From Botrytis cinerea B05.10 (taxonomy: Eukaryota > Ascomycota > Leotiomycetes > Helotiales > Sclerotiniaceae), in assembly GCF_000143535.2 (NCBI RefSeq), contig NC_037326.1, positions 62,001 to 126,000 on the forward strand: 64,000 nt of DNA, read 5' to 3'. The notes below the pieces were generated by a model. That model did not search any database. It had not been told where the DNA came from and worked only from the letters and a program-made list of their open reading frames with translations. Position numbers and translations under genes: made by a program. Each line of letters begins with the position of its first letter. Position 1 is the stretch's first letter. Shown here piece after piece: positions 49,857 through 61,291 of the stretch.

Positions 49857-51705
49857 ACTTTAAGAGACACTATCGAAGTCCCATTCCTCAATATCATCGC
49901 TCAAATGGAAGACGAATTTTATAAAAAGAAACGTGCACCCCAAAAAGGCGGATCAAATGGTTGGCAAGACGTATTCTCCTTTAGATCGTATCATATACCA
50001 TTAAACGGGGACCCTCTTGTGGCCCGAAGTTCTTCAAATTTGATTATAATTCTAAAACATACGAAACAATACTACATCGTCCGAGTTTTTCGTCAGAGCG
50101 TCCACAGCCCGATGTCAGCCAAGGCTTTAACGAAACCCTTGCTGCCATAATAGCAGCAAAGACGTTCCAGTCTAATCTAATACAAATGAATCACTGGGAT
50201 CACCAATTGGCATTCATAAGTTTTGAATTTGGAATCTCTCGTCTGACAATCAAGCATATTCATGTAGTACGAGTGCTCGGGCACAGAAACTGAAAATACT
50301 GGCGTATGGCAATATAAATACAATGTTGTGATTGTCAATCAACAGTCTAGATTCTAAGTTCAGTCATGGGTCCATGTCAAAATCAAGAGATACTTACACC
50401 GAAACTGATATCTGTACTGACCCTATCAACATCTTTCCATATAAGGAACTCTGATATTTTGAAACTCGAGACTAGAGGGATAAATACATCTAAATAAATT
50501 GTAGAGCTGAATTTTCAAGGGGAATTTCCACACATATATCCACAACCTTCTTCTTTATAACCATAGTCTATCATATATATTCTTCGTTTCCGGGGAAAAA
50601 AAACCCAATTTATTCTTCAGGCTGTGTATCGATTCATCATTGCCGCCGGCCTGTACAAATGCGGTTCATCTATATTAGCATCATCATAAGCCAGGATATC
50701 TCTTCTACTTCACAATAGTGAACGCGGATAAAATATGCACGCTACATATCCTTGTAATTCCTGATCGCCTTGGATACGAGCGATGATCGAGAAATACAAG
50801 GCGGTGCTTCAAGGTTTTGTATCTATCTTCCAGCCTCGTGAGCTCCAGCTGTCAATAACCTATCAATAAGATGAAAATTCATCAGTCCTGTAATGTACGA
50901 GTTCTTCCGGAAGTGGTTATCCGAGACATTTGGTTCTTATCTCACATCCACACATTTACAAATACGAAGACATGATTTCAAACAGCGCGCCAAAACTGTC
51001 GGAACAACTTTTACCTGAAAACAGAGTTTATACACAGAACCAGGAACCAAGTCTACAGTACTGGTACAACTTGGACCAATTGCTCCTATCGATCTTACCA
51101 TGAACCGAAACCCAGAACTGATTTCATTCCCAGCCTGGAAAGCCTAGAAAGCCTTCCGACTTAATCCAATCATGAGTTCATATTTTCAAGATGTTTCACG
51201 TCGCAACTACATACGTATTATATACGATGGTGAGCGAGATTTGCGCAATCAATATGCAAACTTCGAATCTGCCAGCAAGGTCCTATCAAGAGTAAAGATT
51301 TACTTTGAGACTTTAGAAAAATGTGGCTGAAAGCACTTACAGATCAAGTTCTAAATGGTTTGCGGCTCACATATAGCTTCTGGATCGATATGTGTAACAA
51401 TTATTTGTAGGAGTATTATGTCAACTTTCAGAAAACTAGGTACTTTCGCAGGAAAACTATATCTTCGTACCTGTGATGGATACATTCACATCTGAAAATT
51501 CCGAAAAAGTCATACTCTTTTGGACAGCTTGAAGTTATTCCTTCTGATAATTCCTTTATACCAAGATTTATTAGAGTTATACGAAGTAAAGGCATTTTTA
51601 GAATGTAGAGATTTTATTGCATACTCGCAAAATAACCAACCTACATCTGAAACCACTTTATTACATCAGCTACACAGCAAGTACCAAATGAAACAATTAA
51701 TCTGA
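49857..51705 (+). pseudogene. Broken protein gene(s) of unknown family
   Basis: Several long open segments follow each other on the plus strand in changing frames. Near 49869-49979: VPFLNIIAQMEDEFYKKKRA then GGSNGWQD. At 49991-50293, exactly 100 codons without a stop: contains KRGPSCGPKFFKFDYNSKTY, FNETLAAIIAAKTFQSNL and ISFEFGISRLTIKHIHVVRV. At 51034-51330, 98 codons with one internal TAG: contains KSTVLVQLGPIAPIDLTMNR and SRRNYIRIIYDGERDLRNQY. At 51520-51705: LYEVKAFLECRDFIAYSQNN to KYQMKQLI. Composition is ordinary protein-like and far from the AT-rich flanks. I do not recognise a family. One large broken gene or two adjacent ones are both possible; 50294-51033 has only short open pieces. 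Confidence 0.6.
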
Positions 51706-51885
51706 TGAAGGTATTCAGATGTGAGTGACTAACTTAAATTTGAGCGACTATTTAATATATGAGATAATATTATAACTTTATAAGATCTCCTTATAACTAA
51801 TGACTTTCTTTATTTAATCAGTCTATAGAGTATATTCAAGTAAACATTCTGAATAACATTTATCGGATTAATATGAAATTTAGAG

Positions 51886-53990
51886 AACGAGCTTTTTCTC
51901 AGCCCTTCGTGGATAAAAATAATAACAGCCTCGCTAGTACTCTCTATAGGTAGTTATTTCTAATGATATTTAGGACTTACATTTATACTCGTATTGTATA
52001 GCTTTTAGAATCCTAAAAATAAATAAGATTTGTATTTTTATATTCTATTAAAATATGAAACTTGAAACTATTAAGAGATTGTAAGCTTTTTAAGGTGGTA
52101 AGTTCAGTACCCCACTTTTGGGCCACCCCACTTTTGGGCCACCCCTCTTTTGAGCCACTTTATAAAATATATATATATAACTTTTAAACTTCAATAATTT
52201 AATAACTATTTAATTATAATATAATCTTTTATAATATTAGTTTTATATATATTATTAGAATCCATTCTATCAATTTCATAATCACCGATTTCAATTTGAA
52301 TCTGATATATAATTTTAATTTTAAAAAACTTCGAATTTGGATTAATATTAATCTTCCTTTTTTTTTAAATATAATATATTCTAATTTATATTTTAATTTT
52401 TTTATTTGATATTTAAACTTTATAATTTTATAATTTTTAATATTAAATACTTTTTAAATCTTTTGAAAAAATAATCGATAAATATAAAAATTTATTTCTT
52501 TTTCAGATTTTAATATTAATATATATTTTTATAAATTATTTGCTTTTTGTAGTATTTTTTATTAAATCAAAAATGAATTTATATTTTATTGAAATATGAA
52601 ATTATTATTTAAAATTAAATTTAGATTTTAGATTTCTTTATTATTATTTTCAAATAATAATTTGAATAAAAGAGGTTTAATACAATTTTGAGATTATAAA
52701 TTTAAAGTTTTTTATTTTAAAGTGATATTATTCAGAATTAAATTCTTTAATTTTGCTTTTTAATAATATATAAGAAAATTCCTTTTGTTTATAAATATAA
52801 AATCAGATAATGAATTTAATTTATTGAATTCATATTAATATTCATATTTTAAAAAAGAAAATATCGATAAATCAAAAGATTATAATATATATAATATATA
52901 TAAAAAAAGGAATAAAAGGTATATATCGTTTTTGAAATATTTAAATATAAATTGAATAATTTTATAACTTCTATACCTATTCAAAATAAGCAATCTAGTT
53001 TTTTTTGAATTAAAAAAAATAATTTGAAAAATAAATATCTCTTTTAATTATATTAAATCTATTTCATTAATAATTTATTCATTTTTTATAATATAAAACT
53101 TCCGATTTCGATATATATTAAACTTAATAAAAAATTAATATTATTAAATACTTTTATTCTTATATATAATAAAAAATAATAATACTTTTTCTATAATAAA
53201 AATATATTCAATAAAAAAGATTCAACTTCTTATACCAAACTATTTCTTTTAAATAAAGTATTTCTCAATATTCCCAAATACTATATTATTCAAACCCTAA
53301 TCTTTTATAATATCAACTTCATTTATATTCTATTTGTTTTTCAATTTAATATAAATAATAATTAACAAATTCAACTTTTCGAAAAACTTATTAATAATTT
53401 CAATAATAATATTTAAAATATATTGATTATCAATTCTGATTTGTTTTTTGATTTGAATTTCAAAATTTCTAAATAAAAAGTTATACATTTATTGTTTTCC
53501 AAATATAAGCTTATTTCTTTTCATTTCAAAAAAGATTTCATTAATTTCTTATATTTATTAATATATAAAACTAATATTCAAAATCTTTTGAATTAATATT
53601 TATTTAACTAATATTTTCTTCTATATCGAAATTATCTTTTATATATTCTAAATATTGTTTTTATAAGAAAAACAATCTTTTATATAATTTTGAAAAATAA
53701 TACAAAATATTTTATAATTCAAATCAGCATTTTTAATAATTATATCTTTTATTATAATACTAAATATTATAATAGTATTATTTTTGATATAATTATTCTT
53801 TATAATATAATTAATAATATATCAAAATTTTGAATCAATTGATTTAATAATTATTGAATTATTAAAGATTAAAAAGAGATGATTGATTAGAATGATGAGA
53901 TTTATAAGGTGGCCCAAAAGAGGGGTGGCCCAAAAGTGGGGTATTGAACTTAGTCTATACACAGACTTAGGTGAGGTACATTCAACCCTC

Positions 53991-54021
<31 letters not shown>

Positions 54022-54240
54022 GTCTATGAATTTCGCTAGCCTCTGGCATCTAACTCGTATAGTAGCGCCGGAAATTCAATTAAGCTTTAAAACCTCAAAA
54101 CCTCAAATAAATCTAAGAAATCTAAGAAATCTAATTCTAATCCTCTTTCTATTCTTTTTTCTAATTCTTTTCCTAATTCTCTTTCTAATTCTCTTTTTAA
54201 ATTTTCATTTATAAGACTTGATTTTGAGAAAATAAATTTT
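51886..54240 (-). repeat. R1 family, copy e (minus), split by a transposon
   Basis: The left part (51886-52098) begins aacgagctttttctcagccc. The right part (53953 on) has an (aat)n run at about 53992-54020, then ctctggcatctaactcgtat, then a polypyrimidine array ending near 54215. Joining both sides at TA restores the structure of copy d. This copy keeps more C and G than a-d. The 3' limit is approximate. Confidence 0.75.
52101..53950. mobile_element. Decayed Fot1/pogo-like DNA transposon, 1850 bp
   Basis: Flanked by TA on both sides (52099-52100 and 53951-53952). Inverted ends read agttcagtaccccacttttg (left) and agttcaataccccacttttg (right, minus strand). Inside each end a 16-bp unit, ccccacttttgggcca, repeats three times on the left and twice on the right, then ctttataaa or ccttataaa. 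TA duplication, AGT start and length near 1.9 kb are typical of fungal Fot1/pogo members of the Tc1/mariner superfamily (known), whose transposase has a DDE-type domain. No transposase frame remains: the interior is among the most AT-rich DNA of the window, presumably from RIP. The empty site is visible in R1 copy d near 27290. Confidence 0.85.
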
Positions 54241-55030
54241 AGCATTTATTTGATTAGTATACTTTATCGAAAAATATGAGAAATCATGTTAGTACTAAAT
54301 CACTTATATTATTAGCCTCTTTTTAAAATTACATCAAAAATAGTCAATCTGCTATGTTTTCAATTAAATTAATTTTCCATTAAATACTTTTAAAACCAAT
54401 TGAATTTCAACTCATTGTTTCACTACATATTAGAGAATCTATACATCCAAATTGTATTCATTAAAAAAAATTATTTATTATAATTTATATGATTGAAAAA
54501 ATAAAAAACAAAACCTTCGATTTTCGTTTATTTTATTAATAAATTTCTTGATTTCCCTAAAAATTATTAAATATTAAATCTAAATTAATAACTTATATTA
54601 AATAATAAACTTAGAAAATAAATCCTTTCATTGTCATAAGATATCCATCGAAAACAATTAAAATAATTAAAAGATATTCATTAAAAAGTTTTATGGAATT
54701 GTAATAAATTAAAAGTGCTTTTGTTCAATTTTGGTGTATTTTCAATAATAGGTTGATAGAAATGTGCGGTGACTGTGAGAAAAAATAACTCTAATTAAAC
54801 ATTCCTATTTATATAAATAATCAAAGTTTATTAATATATGTTATTATTCTGTAAGGAAATTTATCGAAAATAATATTAATAATTAATCATACTAAAATAT
54901 CAAATATAATAATAAATAGAATAATTAAATCTTTAGTAAAATAATATTCAAAACGTTTGTTAGAATCTTTGTTAGCTTGCTTAAATTTCACTTATTTTCT
55001 CAAAGTAGATTTATCTAAACATATTCATTA
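54241..55030. other. AT-rich sequence, no gene
   Basis: Boundary between the repeats and the gene island. No feature recognised. Confidence 0.5.
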
Positions 55031-55887
55031 CTAGAAAAGATTTCATCTTCGCGACTACTAAGGACTCGATATAATAATAACTTCGTTTAAATATCACAAC
55101 AAAGGGGTTTGTTCTTGATAAGAAAAAAACGCGGAGGATCGGCGTATCCCATCTCGCCAATTTAAGAATTTCCAAGATGATGCGTAGAGCGGCATCAGGT
55201 AAAATGCCTTCAATTCCTCGTTAGAGCACTTGAATGAAATTAAATAACGCTCTGCTGACCCTTCGAGGAGTAAAGGCTTTTTGACTTCGGTTCAGTGAAC
55301 GATTTGAAGTCAAGAAGATAATGATGGTATTATTGTAGTGATAATAACTATTGATCAGAGAAACAAATTTCGAGCGCAGCAAGCTATGAGGGGTTTGGAG
55401 GCTTGCCCCCAATAAACATCTCTCAAAATGCGGTGTGTCTTCATTGTTGACCTGCAGTCTTTGACACCCTGTAAGTATTTCGTCTATGTCTCGTTTTACG
55501 ATATTAAATTAGAGTCAAACTCAGCCTTATACCAATTATACCATACAGCATTTAGCGGGCACATTGACCTCCAAATGCTGTCTTGTAGGAGCTTCATATC
55601 TAAGCACAACACTCTTTCGAATGTATTTAGCATGTCTTACTCACCGATGGCACCTTTTCACGCTTTACGACCGCCCTCTCGAATATTTATGAAAGAATCG
55701 ACGCGTTTCTAGTTTGTAATATCAAAGTAGCAATTTATTCATCGTTAAACTAAACCACTTGAACGAACTGGCCTCAGAGTGTCGGTGTTTGTCTTAAAGC
55801 TTGAGTGCTACATTTTCTAGAACTTACTTAAGCGAACTCAAGTTTCATCATGTCTTTCTTTTGTTTGGAGAGTTGGATATAGATTGA
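55031..55887. other. Upstream intergenic part of the gene island
   Basis: GC content rises here. A 94-codon plus frame (55428-55712, MRCVFIVDLQSLTPCKYFVY) and a 63-codon minus frame (55221-55412) exist but show no domain or gene context. I do not call either. The region could hold the promoter of the gene at 56017 or a decayed neighbour. Confidence 0.4.
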
Positions 55888-56016
55888 CATCCACATCCAC
55901 ATCCACATCCGCAACTTTCACTAAGATTGAAATCAACAATCATCATCAATAACTTCAATTTCATCAATTCCATCAATAACTTACCATAACTCACCATAAC
56001 TCCAATTTTTTCCATA
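55888..56016 (+). promoter_or_regulatory. Likely 5' leader of the 56017 gene
   Basis: A C- and A-rich leader begins with a hexamer repeat (catccacatccacatccac, 55888-55910). It then runs as caatcatcatcaataa-type sequence to ccataATGGAC, with A at -3 and -1. CA/CT-rich leaders before the start codon are common in filamentous fungi. No TATA box is obvious. Confidence 0.5.
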
Positions 56017-57612
56017 ATGGACTACTCATCTATTCATGAATTTCGACCTTCATTCTCATCCCCAAATCTATCTTCATCCCCACCACGAGATCAATCTCCC
56101 CCCTCAACCCCACCATCAACGCCACCACCACGCAAACACAGACGCAAACACAAGCACAAAGCATCTTTTCTCAAAACTGTTTATAAGTGGTGTTTGAATC
56201 ATTGCTGCATCAGAATCATATCAATGATACCCACATTACTGGGATTGATGGTATTCATCTTTTGGTTCCAAAGGCCTCTTCATCTATTAGTCGACACAAC
56301 GGTACTGGTAAGTAAAGGTATTTTGTGCATTTCTACTCCTTTCGAATGTACAAGAGCGGGGGCTGGATGGCTGGGGTTTTCTTTGGCCAAAACAAAGAGC
56401 GGCGGTCATGGTAATGGGGATTGGAATCGGAATCGAGAGAATAACAAGGACAATGAGGAGTTCTATTACTACACGTTTTCACCTACACCAACACACAAAC
56501 ATCATGGGTATGAATCTCAATCTACATCTGCATACACGACCACCCAATCCACAAATTATTGCGAGAACATTCTCAATCTGGAACAGCAATTCTTCATAGT
56601 CAATTCTCCTGCTCTCTTTAGCACTTCGTCTTTCAATCCTTCATGCCCTCTTATTTTTTATCAAAATACCAAACTCGAAGATTTGGACATTAGATCTGAA
56701 GTCAATTCTTTTATCCATTTGCTTGATTCTACATTAAAGTATCTGCCTTCTTCCACCTCGACTTCTACCCACAGCTTTTCATCATTAAAGAAATTCCACA
56801 AGATTCTAATCGAACTGGGATTGATTTTTGGAGAGAGGGACAATACTGCTATATTATACTTCGACTCATATATCAACACGACTCAAAATCTCCAACATAT
56901 AACTTCAGACAATATCCAAACCAGTATATCGGTATTAGCAACGGTGGACTCAGTGATGTGGAGATGGAAGGACAAGAAGTGCGAAGATAAAGGATGGTTG
57001 AACAGGAAAGCATGTAATGATATGGAAAGGGAGATGATAAAGGAGATGCAGATTATGCAGACTGGGTGGGCGAAATATTTTGCAGAGATGAGAGGGGGTG
57101 TTGACCGAATGATTGGGGGAGGAAGGAAATTAGAGGGACTGGTTGCAAGAGAAATGCAAAAGGGGAAGCAAATCTTGAATATGGAGAAAATGGTGAAAGG
57201 GGAGTTGAGTGGTGAGAGTATTCGAAAAGCAATTGGGGAAATGGTTTGGAGGGATTTGATGGGGAGACTTGATGGACTTTTTTCATGTAAGGAAGGAGCA
57301 CTGGGAGGTGAGACGTTTTTGACTTCTGGGCAGAAGACAGTGCAATTTGCCACGAGGTTGAAGAAGCAAGTAGCGGAAATCAAGGAGTTGAGGGATAAAT
57401 GGTATATTCTGCCTTTGGGTAAGGAGGCGGGATGTTTTTTCCCCGAGATTTGGGGGGGTATGGAGTGGAAGGGGGTTGGAGAGTGGATTGAGATGATAAG
57501 TGAGTGGTATAAGAGAAGGGAGAAGTTTATGGGGAACGTAGAGAGAAGATTGGGAAGTTTGTTGGGGGTATTTGATGTTGAGGGCGAAGGTGGGGCCATT
57601 TGGGATGATTGA
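56017..57612 (+). CDS. Predicted membrane-anchored protein, 531 aa, unknown function
   Basis: The only clearly intact gene: one uninterrupted frame of 531 codons, ATG in good context, stop TGA. Residues 1-50 are disordered and Ser/Pro-rich (QSPPSTPPSTPPP), ending in a basic cluster KHRRKHKHK at about 40-48. Residues 65-84 (RIISMIPTLLGLMVFIFWF) form a likely membrane span. A second weaker hydrophobic stretch at 88-107 may be a re-entrant or second span. Residues 125-180 are low-complexity, rich in Gly, Asn, His and Thr. From about 220 to the end the chain looks largely helical, with charged stretches such as KLEGLVAREMQKGKQILNME (371-390) and TRLKKQVAEIKELRDKW (446-462) that could be coiled coil. 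Positive charge before the span favours a cytosolic N-terminus. There is no signal peptide and no enzyme motif. The sense strand is pyrimidine-rich early and very purine-rich after about 57000, which leaves a long antisense frame. Family not recognised; probably lineage-restricted. Confidence 0.85.
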   Translation: MDYSSIHEFRPSFSSPNLSSSPPRDQSPPSTPPSTPPPRKHRRKHKHKASFLKTVYKWCLNHCCIRIISMIPTLLGLMVFIFWFQRPLHLLVDTTVLVSKGILCISTPFECTRAGAGWLGFSLAKTKSGGHGNGDWNRNRENNKDNEEFYYYTFSPTPTHKHHGYESQSTSAYTTTQSTNYCENILNLEQQFFIVNSPALFSTSSFNPSCPLIFYQNTKLEDLDIRSEVNSFIHLLDSTLKYLPSSTSTSTHSFSSLKKFHKILIELGLIFGERDNTAILYFDSYINTTQNLQHITSDNIQTSISVLATVDSVMWRWKDKKCEDKGWLNRKACNDMEREMIKEMQIMQTGWAKYFAEMRGGVDRMIGGGRKLEGLVAREMQKGKQILNMEKMVKGELSGESIRKAIGEMVWRDLMGRLDGLFSCKEGALGGETFLTSGQKTVQFATRLKKQVAEIKELRDKWYILPLGKEAGCFFPEIWGGMEWKGVGEWIEMISEWYKRREKFMGNVERRLGSLLGVFDVEGEGGAIWDD

Positions 57613-58109
57613 TATGCGATGCCATTGGCCTCTGGTTAATTCTGTCACATAAACTCCGTTGCTCTTGTGGAGGGAGATCAGGGCAAGGAGCGGCAATGGG
57701 GTTGATCCACGAGAACAGTAAATGCCAGGTTATAGAGTGGATAGATTGTACATAGAATAGACAAATTGATCATTTGGAGTTTTGATACTTTTGAGAGTTC
57801 TCTTTTGATTTGATATATTTATTGGTATATCATATGAATTAATCTTATAATATTGGTTAATATTTATTTATTTTCTAAACTCTTTTTCAATTGTTAATCT
57901 AATTTGAATTAATTAACAATCTCAATAATCTTCTACAAATATTATAAATATATTTTCTAATTTATTAGATTTATATGATTCCATTATTATTTATATAATT
58001 ATGAATACTTGTTAGCTATATATATTATTTAATTAGATTTTAGTTTCTTGAATATCAGTATTTCTTTACTTCTAATTATGAGTTTTAACTAAACATTTAA
58101 TCCTTATAT
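57613..58109. other. 3' flank of the 56017 gene, then AT-rich DNA
   Basis: The first roughly 160 bases keep gene-like composition and probably include the 3' UTR. After about 57780 the sequence is AT-rich. No separate feature recognised. Confidence 0.5.
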
Positions 58110-58550
58110 TAATATAGTTTATCAACATACAAGTCATATCATTATATAAACCACTTCATTTTATATACAAAATTCGTTTATATATAACTATTTACTTTCT
58201 TCATTTAATAATATAATTTTATAAAATATAAAAATATAAAATTTAATCATATAATTATTATAAAAATCTAAATATTTATTAGAAATTCGAATTATTAAAG
58301 TAATTATTAAAGGGATAACTTTTTTGCAATGAAAATCATAACAATTTCCACTTTCTTTACAATATGATAAAAATATTGATATAAAAACTAGATTTCTAAA
58401 AAGCTAAACTTTTATTATTATATAATATTCTTCTCTTTTTCGAAAATAATAATTAGTTATTAAAATAAGAATATTGAAAAAGGCCTAATTTTAATGTATT
58501 TTCAAATGACTCACATAATAATATAAGTCATATGCTAATAAACTATATTA
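58110..58550. mobile_element. R4 element, about 0.44 kb, with inverted ends
   Basis: The left end is taatatagtttatcaacata then caagtcatatcatt. The right end, on the minus strand, is taatatagtttattagcata then tgacttatattatt. The interior matches 16085-16486 (acaaaattcgtttatatata; aattagttattaaaataaga). Size and inverted ends fit a MITE. At the place where the 41-kb copy has TACCTAGGTAGG this copy reads aagaatattg. Confidence 0.65.
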
Positions 58551-59041
58551 TATCTTATAATTATTTTGTTTATGATATCTATTAAATAATTAATAGCAAT
58601 TTATTTACTTCTTTGGTTTTTAATACAAACTATTAATTTTTCAAGTATTATAACTTATATTTTTATTATTTACAATCATTTAATTTATTTAATCATAATA
58701 TATATAATATATCAAAAAAATTAAAATTAAAATCCTTTAATTTTGAGATTTTCAAAGATATTTTAATAATAATTTTATAAATAATGTAAAATTCATAGAA
58801 GAAAAGAGATGATAACATAGTAAAAGTTATGTTTATATATTTATGTCAATAATTCAAATCAAAATATTGAATTTATTATTATTGAAAAATCGAATAAATA
58901 ATATAATGAAATAATATAATTTATATATGTATCTTTAGAAAAAGGGTTCGAAAGAATCAATGAGTTTTTTTATATTTTCTTATATTCTTATTACTATTTC
59001 AATTGTTATCTCATATTAATTCTATTATATAATCATATAAA
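58551..59041. other. AT-rich sequence, no gene
   Basis: Nothing recognised. Confidence 0.5.
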
Positions 59042-59195
59042 ACTAGTCGTTAGGGAAAAAGAATTTTTCAGACTGTGGATTCATAATAGCTTTTTTTCTT
59101 TTTTTCTTATTTTTGAGATGTATAAAATTTTAATTTTAATTCTTTAATCTTTATAGGGACCAGCTCTCAAACCCCCGATCCTCGCTACGCTCGAG
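59042..59195 (+). repeat. R5 element, short form, best-preserved copy
   Basis: Starts actagtcgttagggaaaaag, has a gactgtggattcataatagc core and a T-rich centre. It ends with the GC-rich tail gggaccagctctcaaacccc, cgatcctcgctacgctcgag. Comparison with 1397-1544 and 14832-14977 shows the tail of those copies changed C-to-T and G-to-A. No RNA polymerase III boxes seen, so a SINE is not supported. Confidence 0.7.
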
Positions 59196-59336
<141 letters not shown>

Positions 59337-59502
59337 GTTTATAAACTTTACTAATCTCTTACTTCTAACTTATATAAAGATATTAGAAATGTAATTAAAC
59401 TTTAAAATCTTAAAATCTTATAATTCTCTTTTCTTTTCTAATTCTCTTTCTAATTCTTTTTCTTATTCTCTTTCTAATTCTTTTTCTAATTCTCTTTCTA
59501 AT

Positions 59503-59667
59503 TGTGAGGGCGCACGTGCCTTCCAAGGCACGTGACCGGCTATACTAGCCACATTAGCTAGTTCTATTCGTATAAGTTGGAAGCTTCGCTTTCAACTTCC
59601 CTTTAGATTCTTATTAATAACTACAATTACTACGCATTATCTTTCCTTCAGTTTCCAGTCCCTCACA
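59503..59667 (+). mobile_element. Solo LTR, 165 bp, with 5-bp target-site duplication
   Basis: Starts TGTGAGGGCGCACGTGCC and ends CAGTCCCTCACA, inverted TGTGAGGG/CCCTCACA termini. It is flanked on both sides by ctaat (59498-59502 and 59668-59672). The host array is itself made of ctaatt units, so the duplication is supportive rather than decisive. Near the 5' end cacgtgcctt-cc-aaggcacgtg is a perfect hairpin. A solo LTR results from recombination between the two LTRs of a retrotransposon (known). GC content is high, so it escaped most mutation or arrived late. Confidence 0.75.
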
Positions 59668-59880
59668 CTAATTCTCTTCTCTTATTCTCTTCTTTTATTC
59701 TCTTTCTAATTCTCTTTCTAATTCTCTTCCTAACTCTCTTTTTAATTCTCTCTCTTATTCTCTTTCTAATTCTCTTTTTAATTCTCTCTCTTATTCTCTT
59801 TCTAATTCTCTTTCTAATTCTCTTTTTATAGATTCTAATTTAGATTCTAATTCAGATTCTAATATTGAAAAACGTCTAAG

Positions 59881-60707
59881 GCAACTGTATCTCAGGCATT
59901 CTATATTTGCTTACAAATATATCTTCAAATCTATCTTTATCGATTCTTTCAATTCAATCAATTGATTTTATCATTATTATAGATCTTATACTAAAACTAA
60001 TTAGATTATTAGAAAGCTTTCAATTGCTTTAATCTAGTTACTTTTTTTTCAATCGAATTTTTTTTTTTAAAAGATTATATACTAAATTGAAGTTTCAAGT
60101 TTCCTTATTAACTGAAACAATTCTACTTTAATATTAGTATATTACTTATAATCAATCAGAAGGGGTTTTATAAATCTACAAATATGAAAATTACCTACTA
60201 TATAAATGTATGATTATATAATACATCAGTACTTTTCCACTTCGTTTGCTTCTACGAATTCATAAAAGATTATAAAATAATAATATCATCTAAATCAAGC
60301 TTTTTATTATATAATAATCTGAAGAGTAAAACTTTTATAACTTTATCATAAAATTTGTTTTTAATGTATTAGATTATAAGAATATAAGTAGAGTTTCACT
60401 TTTAATCAATATTCTTTTTATTAGATATCTATTTAATTTTCTAATTCTTTTTATTTTGAGACTAATAATAAAAGTTTATAAGCTTTAAAATAATATTAAT
60501 TCAAATTAAACTTTTTAATAATATCAAATCTCATAATATTTATATAAATATCAAATAATTTATAACTCTTAACATATCAATAGTATTTAATTTCAATTTT
60601 ATAATAAATATTAATATGCTTTATACAGCTTATTTTATGAAAATAATAAAGTTTTTTAATTCTAATATTTGATTTAATTTATTTAATTTTAAACTGAATA
60701 GGAACTT
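59881..60707. other. AT-rich sequence, no gene
   Basis: Nothing recognised beyond low-complexity DNA. Confidence 0.5.
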
Positions 60708-60958
60708 ACTAGCCGTCGGGGAAAAAAAAATTTCAGACTACGAATTCGTAGAAATTTCTTCTTTTATTTTTAATTATTATAATAATTTTAAAACTCTACG
60801 AATTCGTAGACTTCAAATTCTTTTTTCCCGACGACTAGTTTTATTATAATATAAGGTCTTATATATAAATTCTAATTCTAATTTTAATTTCAACATCTAA
60901 TATAATATAATATATATAAGGGCCAGTCCTCAAATTCCCGGTCCTCGCTACGCTCGAG
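60708..60958 (+). repeat. R5 element, long form (plus)
   Basis: A 132-bp head (60708-60839) has near-perfect inverted ends: actagccgtcggggaaaaaa and, on the minus strand, actagtcgtcgggaaaaaag. Each end continues into ctacgaattcgtaga. After a spacer with attctaattctaatttt comes the tail gggccagtcctcaaattccc, ggtcctcgctacgctcgag, followed by a short (tatta)-type run. The tail is shared with the short R5 form, but the head is a folded-back version. Confidence 0.75.
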
Positions 60959-61291
60959 TTTTAATTCTATTATTATTAGTATTCTTATTATTCTAAGTTC
61001 TATAGATAATCCTATGACTAAAAGCGGTTCTAAAGAAAGTCTTAACTATATTAAGTCTAAAGTAGTTCTTTGTAATTCTAATACGCATTCAATAGAGATA
61101 TCTAGCTTCATTAGATTAAAAAAGATTGCTATATAAACTATTGAATAAAGAATATATCAAATAAAAAAGTCTACTTAAAGATTAAGGATTTTACCTCTCC
61201 CCCCGAAGAAATAGTACCACTTTTAAAATATTACACTTGCCTAGTTCCCTAAGTTTTCTTTAGTTCATACAAATAACCTCGAGAATTTATT
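60959..61291. other. Transition from repeats to higher-GC region
   Basis: AT-rich at first, then rising GC from about 61195. Minus-strand frames here could continue the 61292-61876 reading after a stop (SKL, stop, then NKFSRLFV), so a broken 3' part of that gene is possible. Confidence 0.4.

Noticed and set aside
56883..57599. 238-codon antisense open frame under the 56017 gene
   Set aside because: It is a shadow of the strongly purine-rich sense strand; its product is Pro/Ser/Phe-rich low-complexity, and the sense frame spans more than twice the length.
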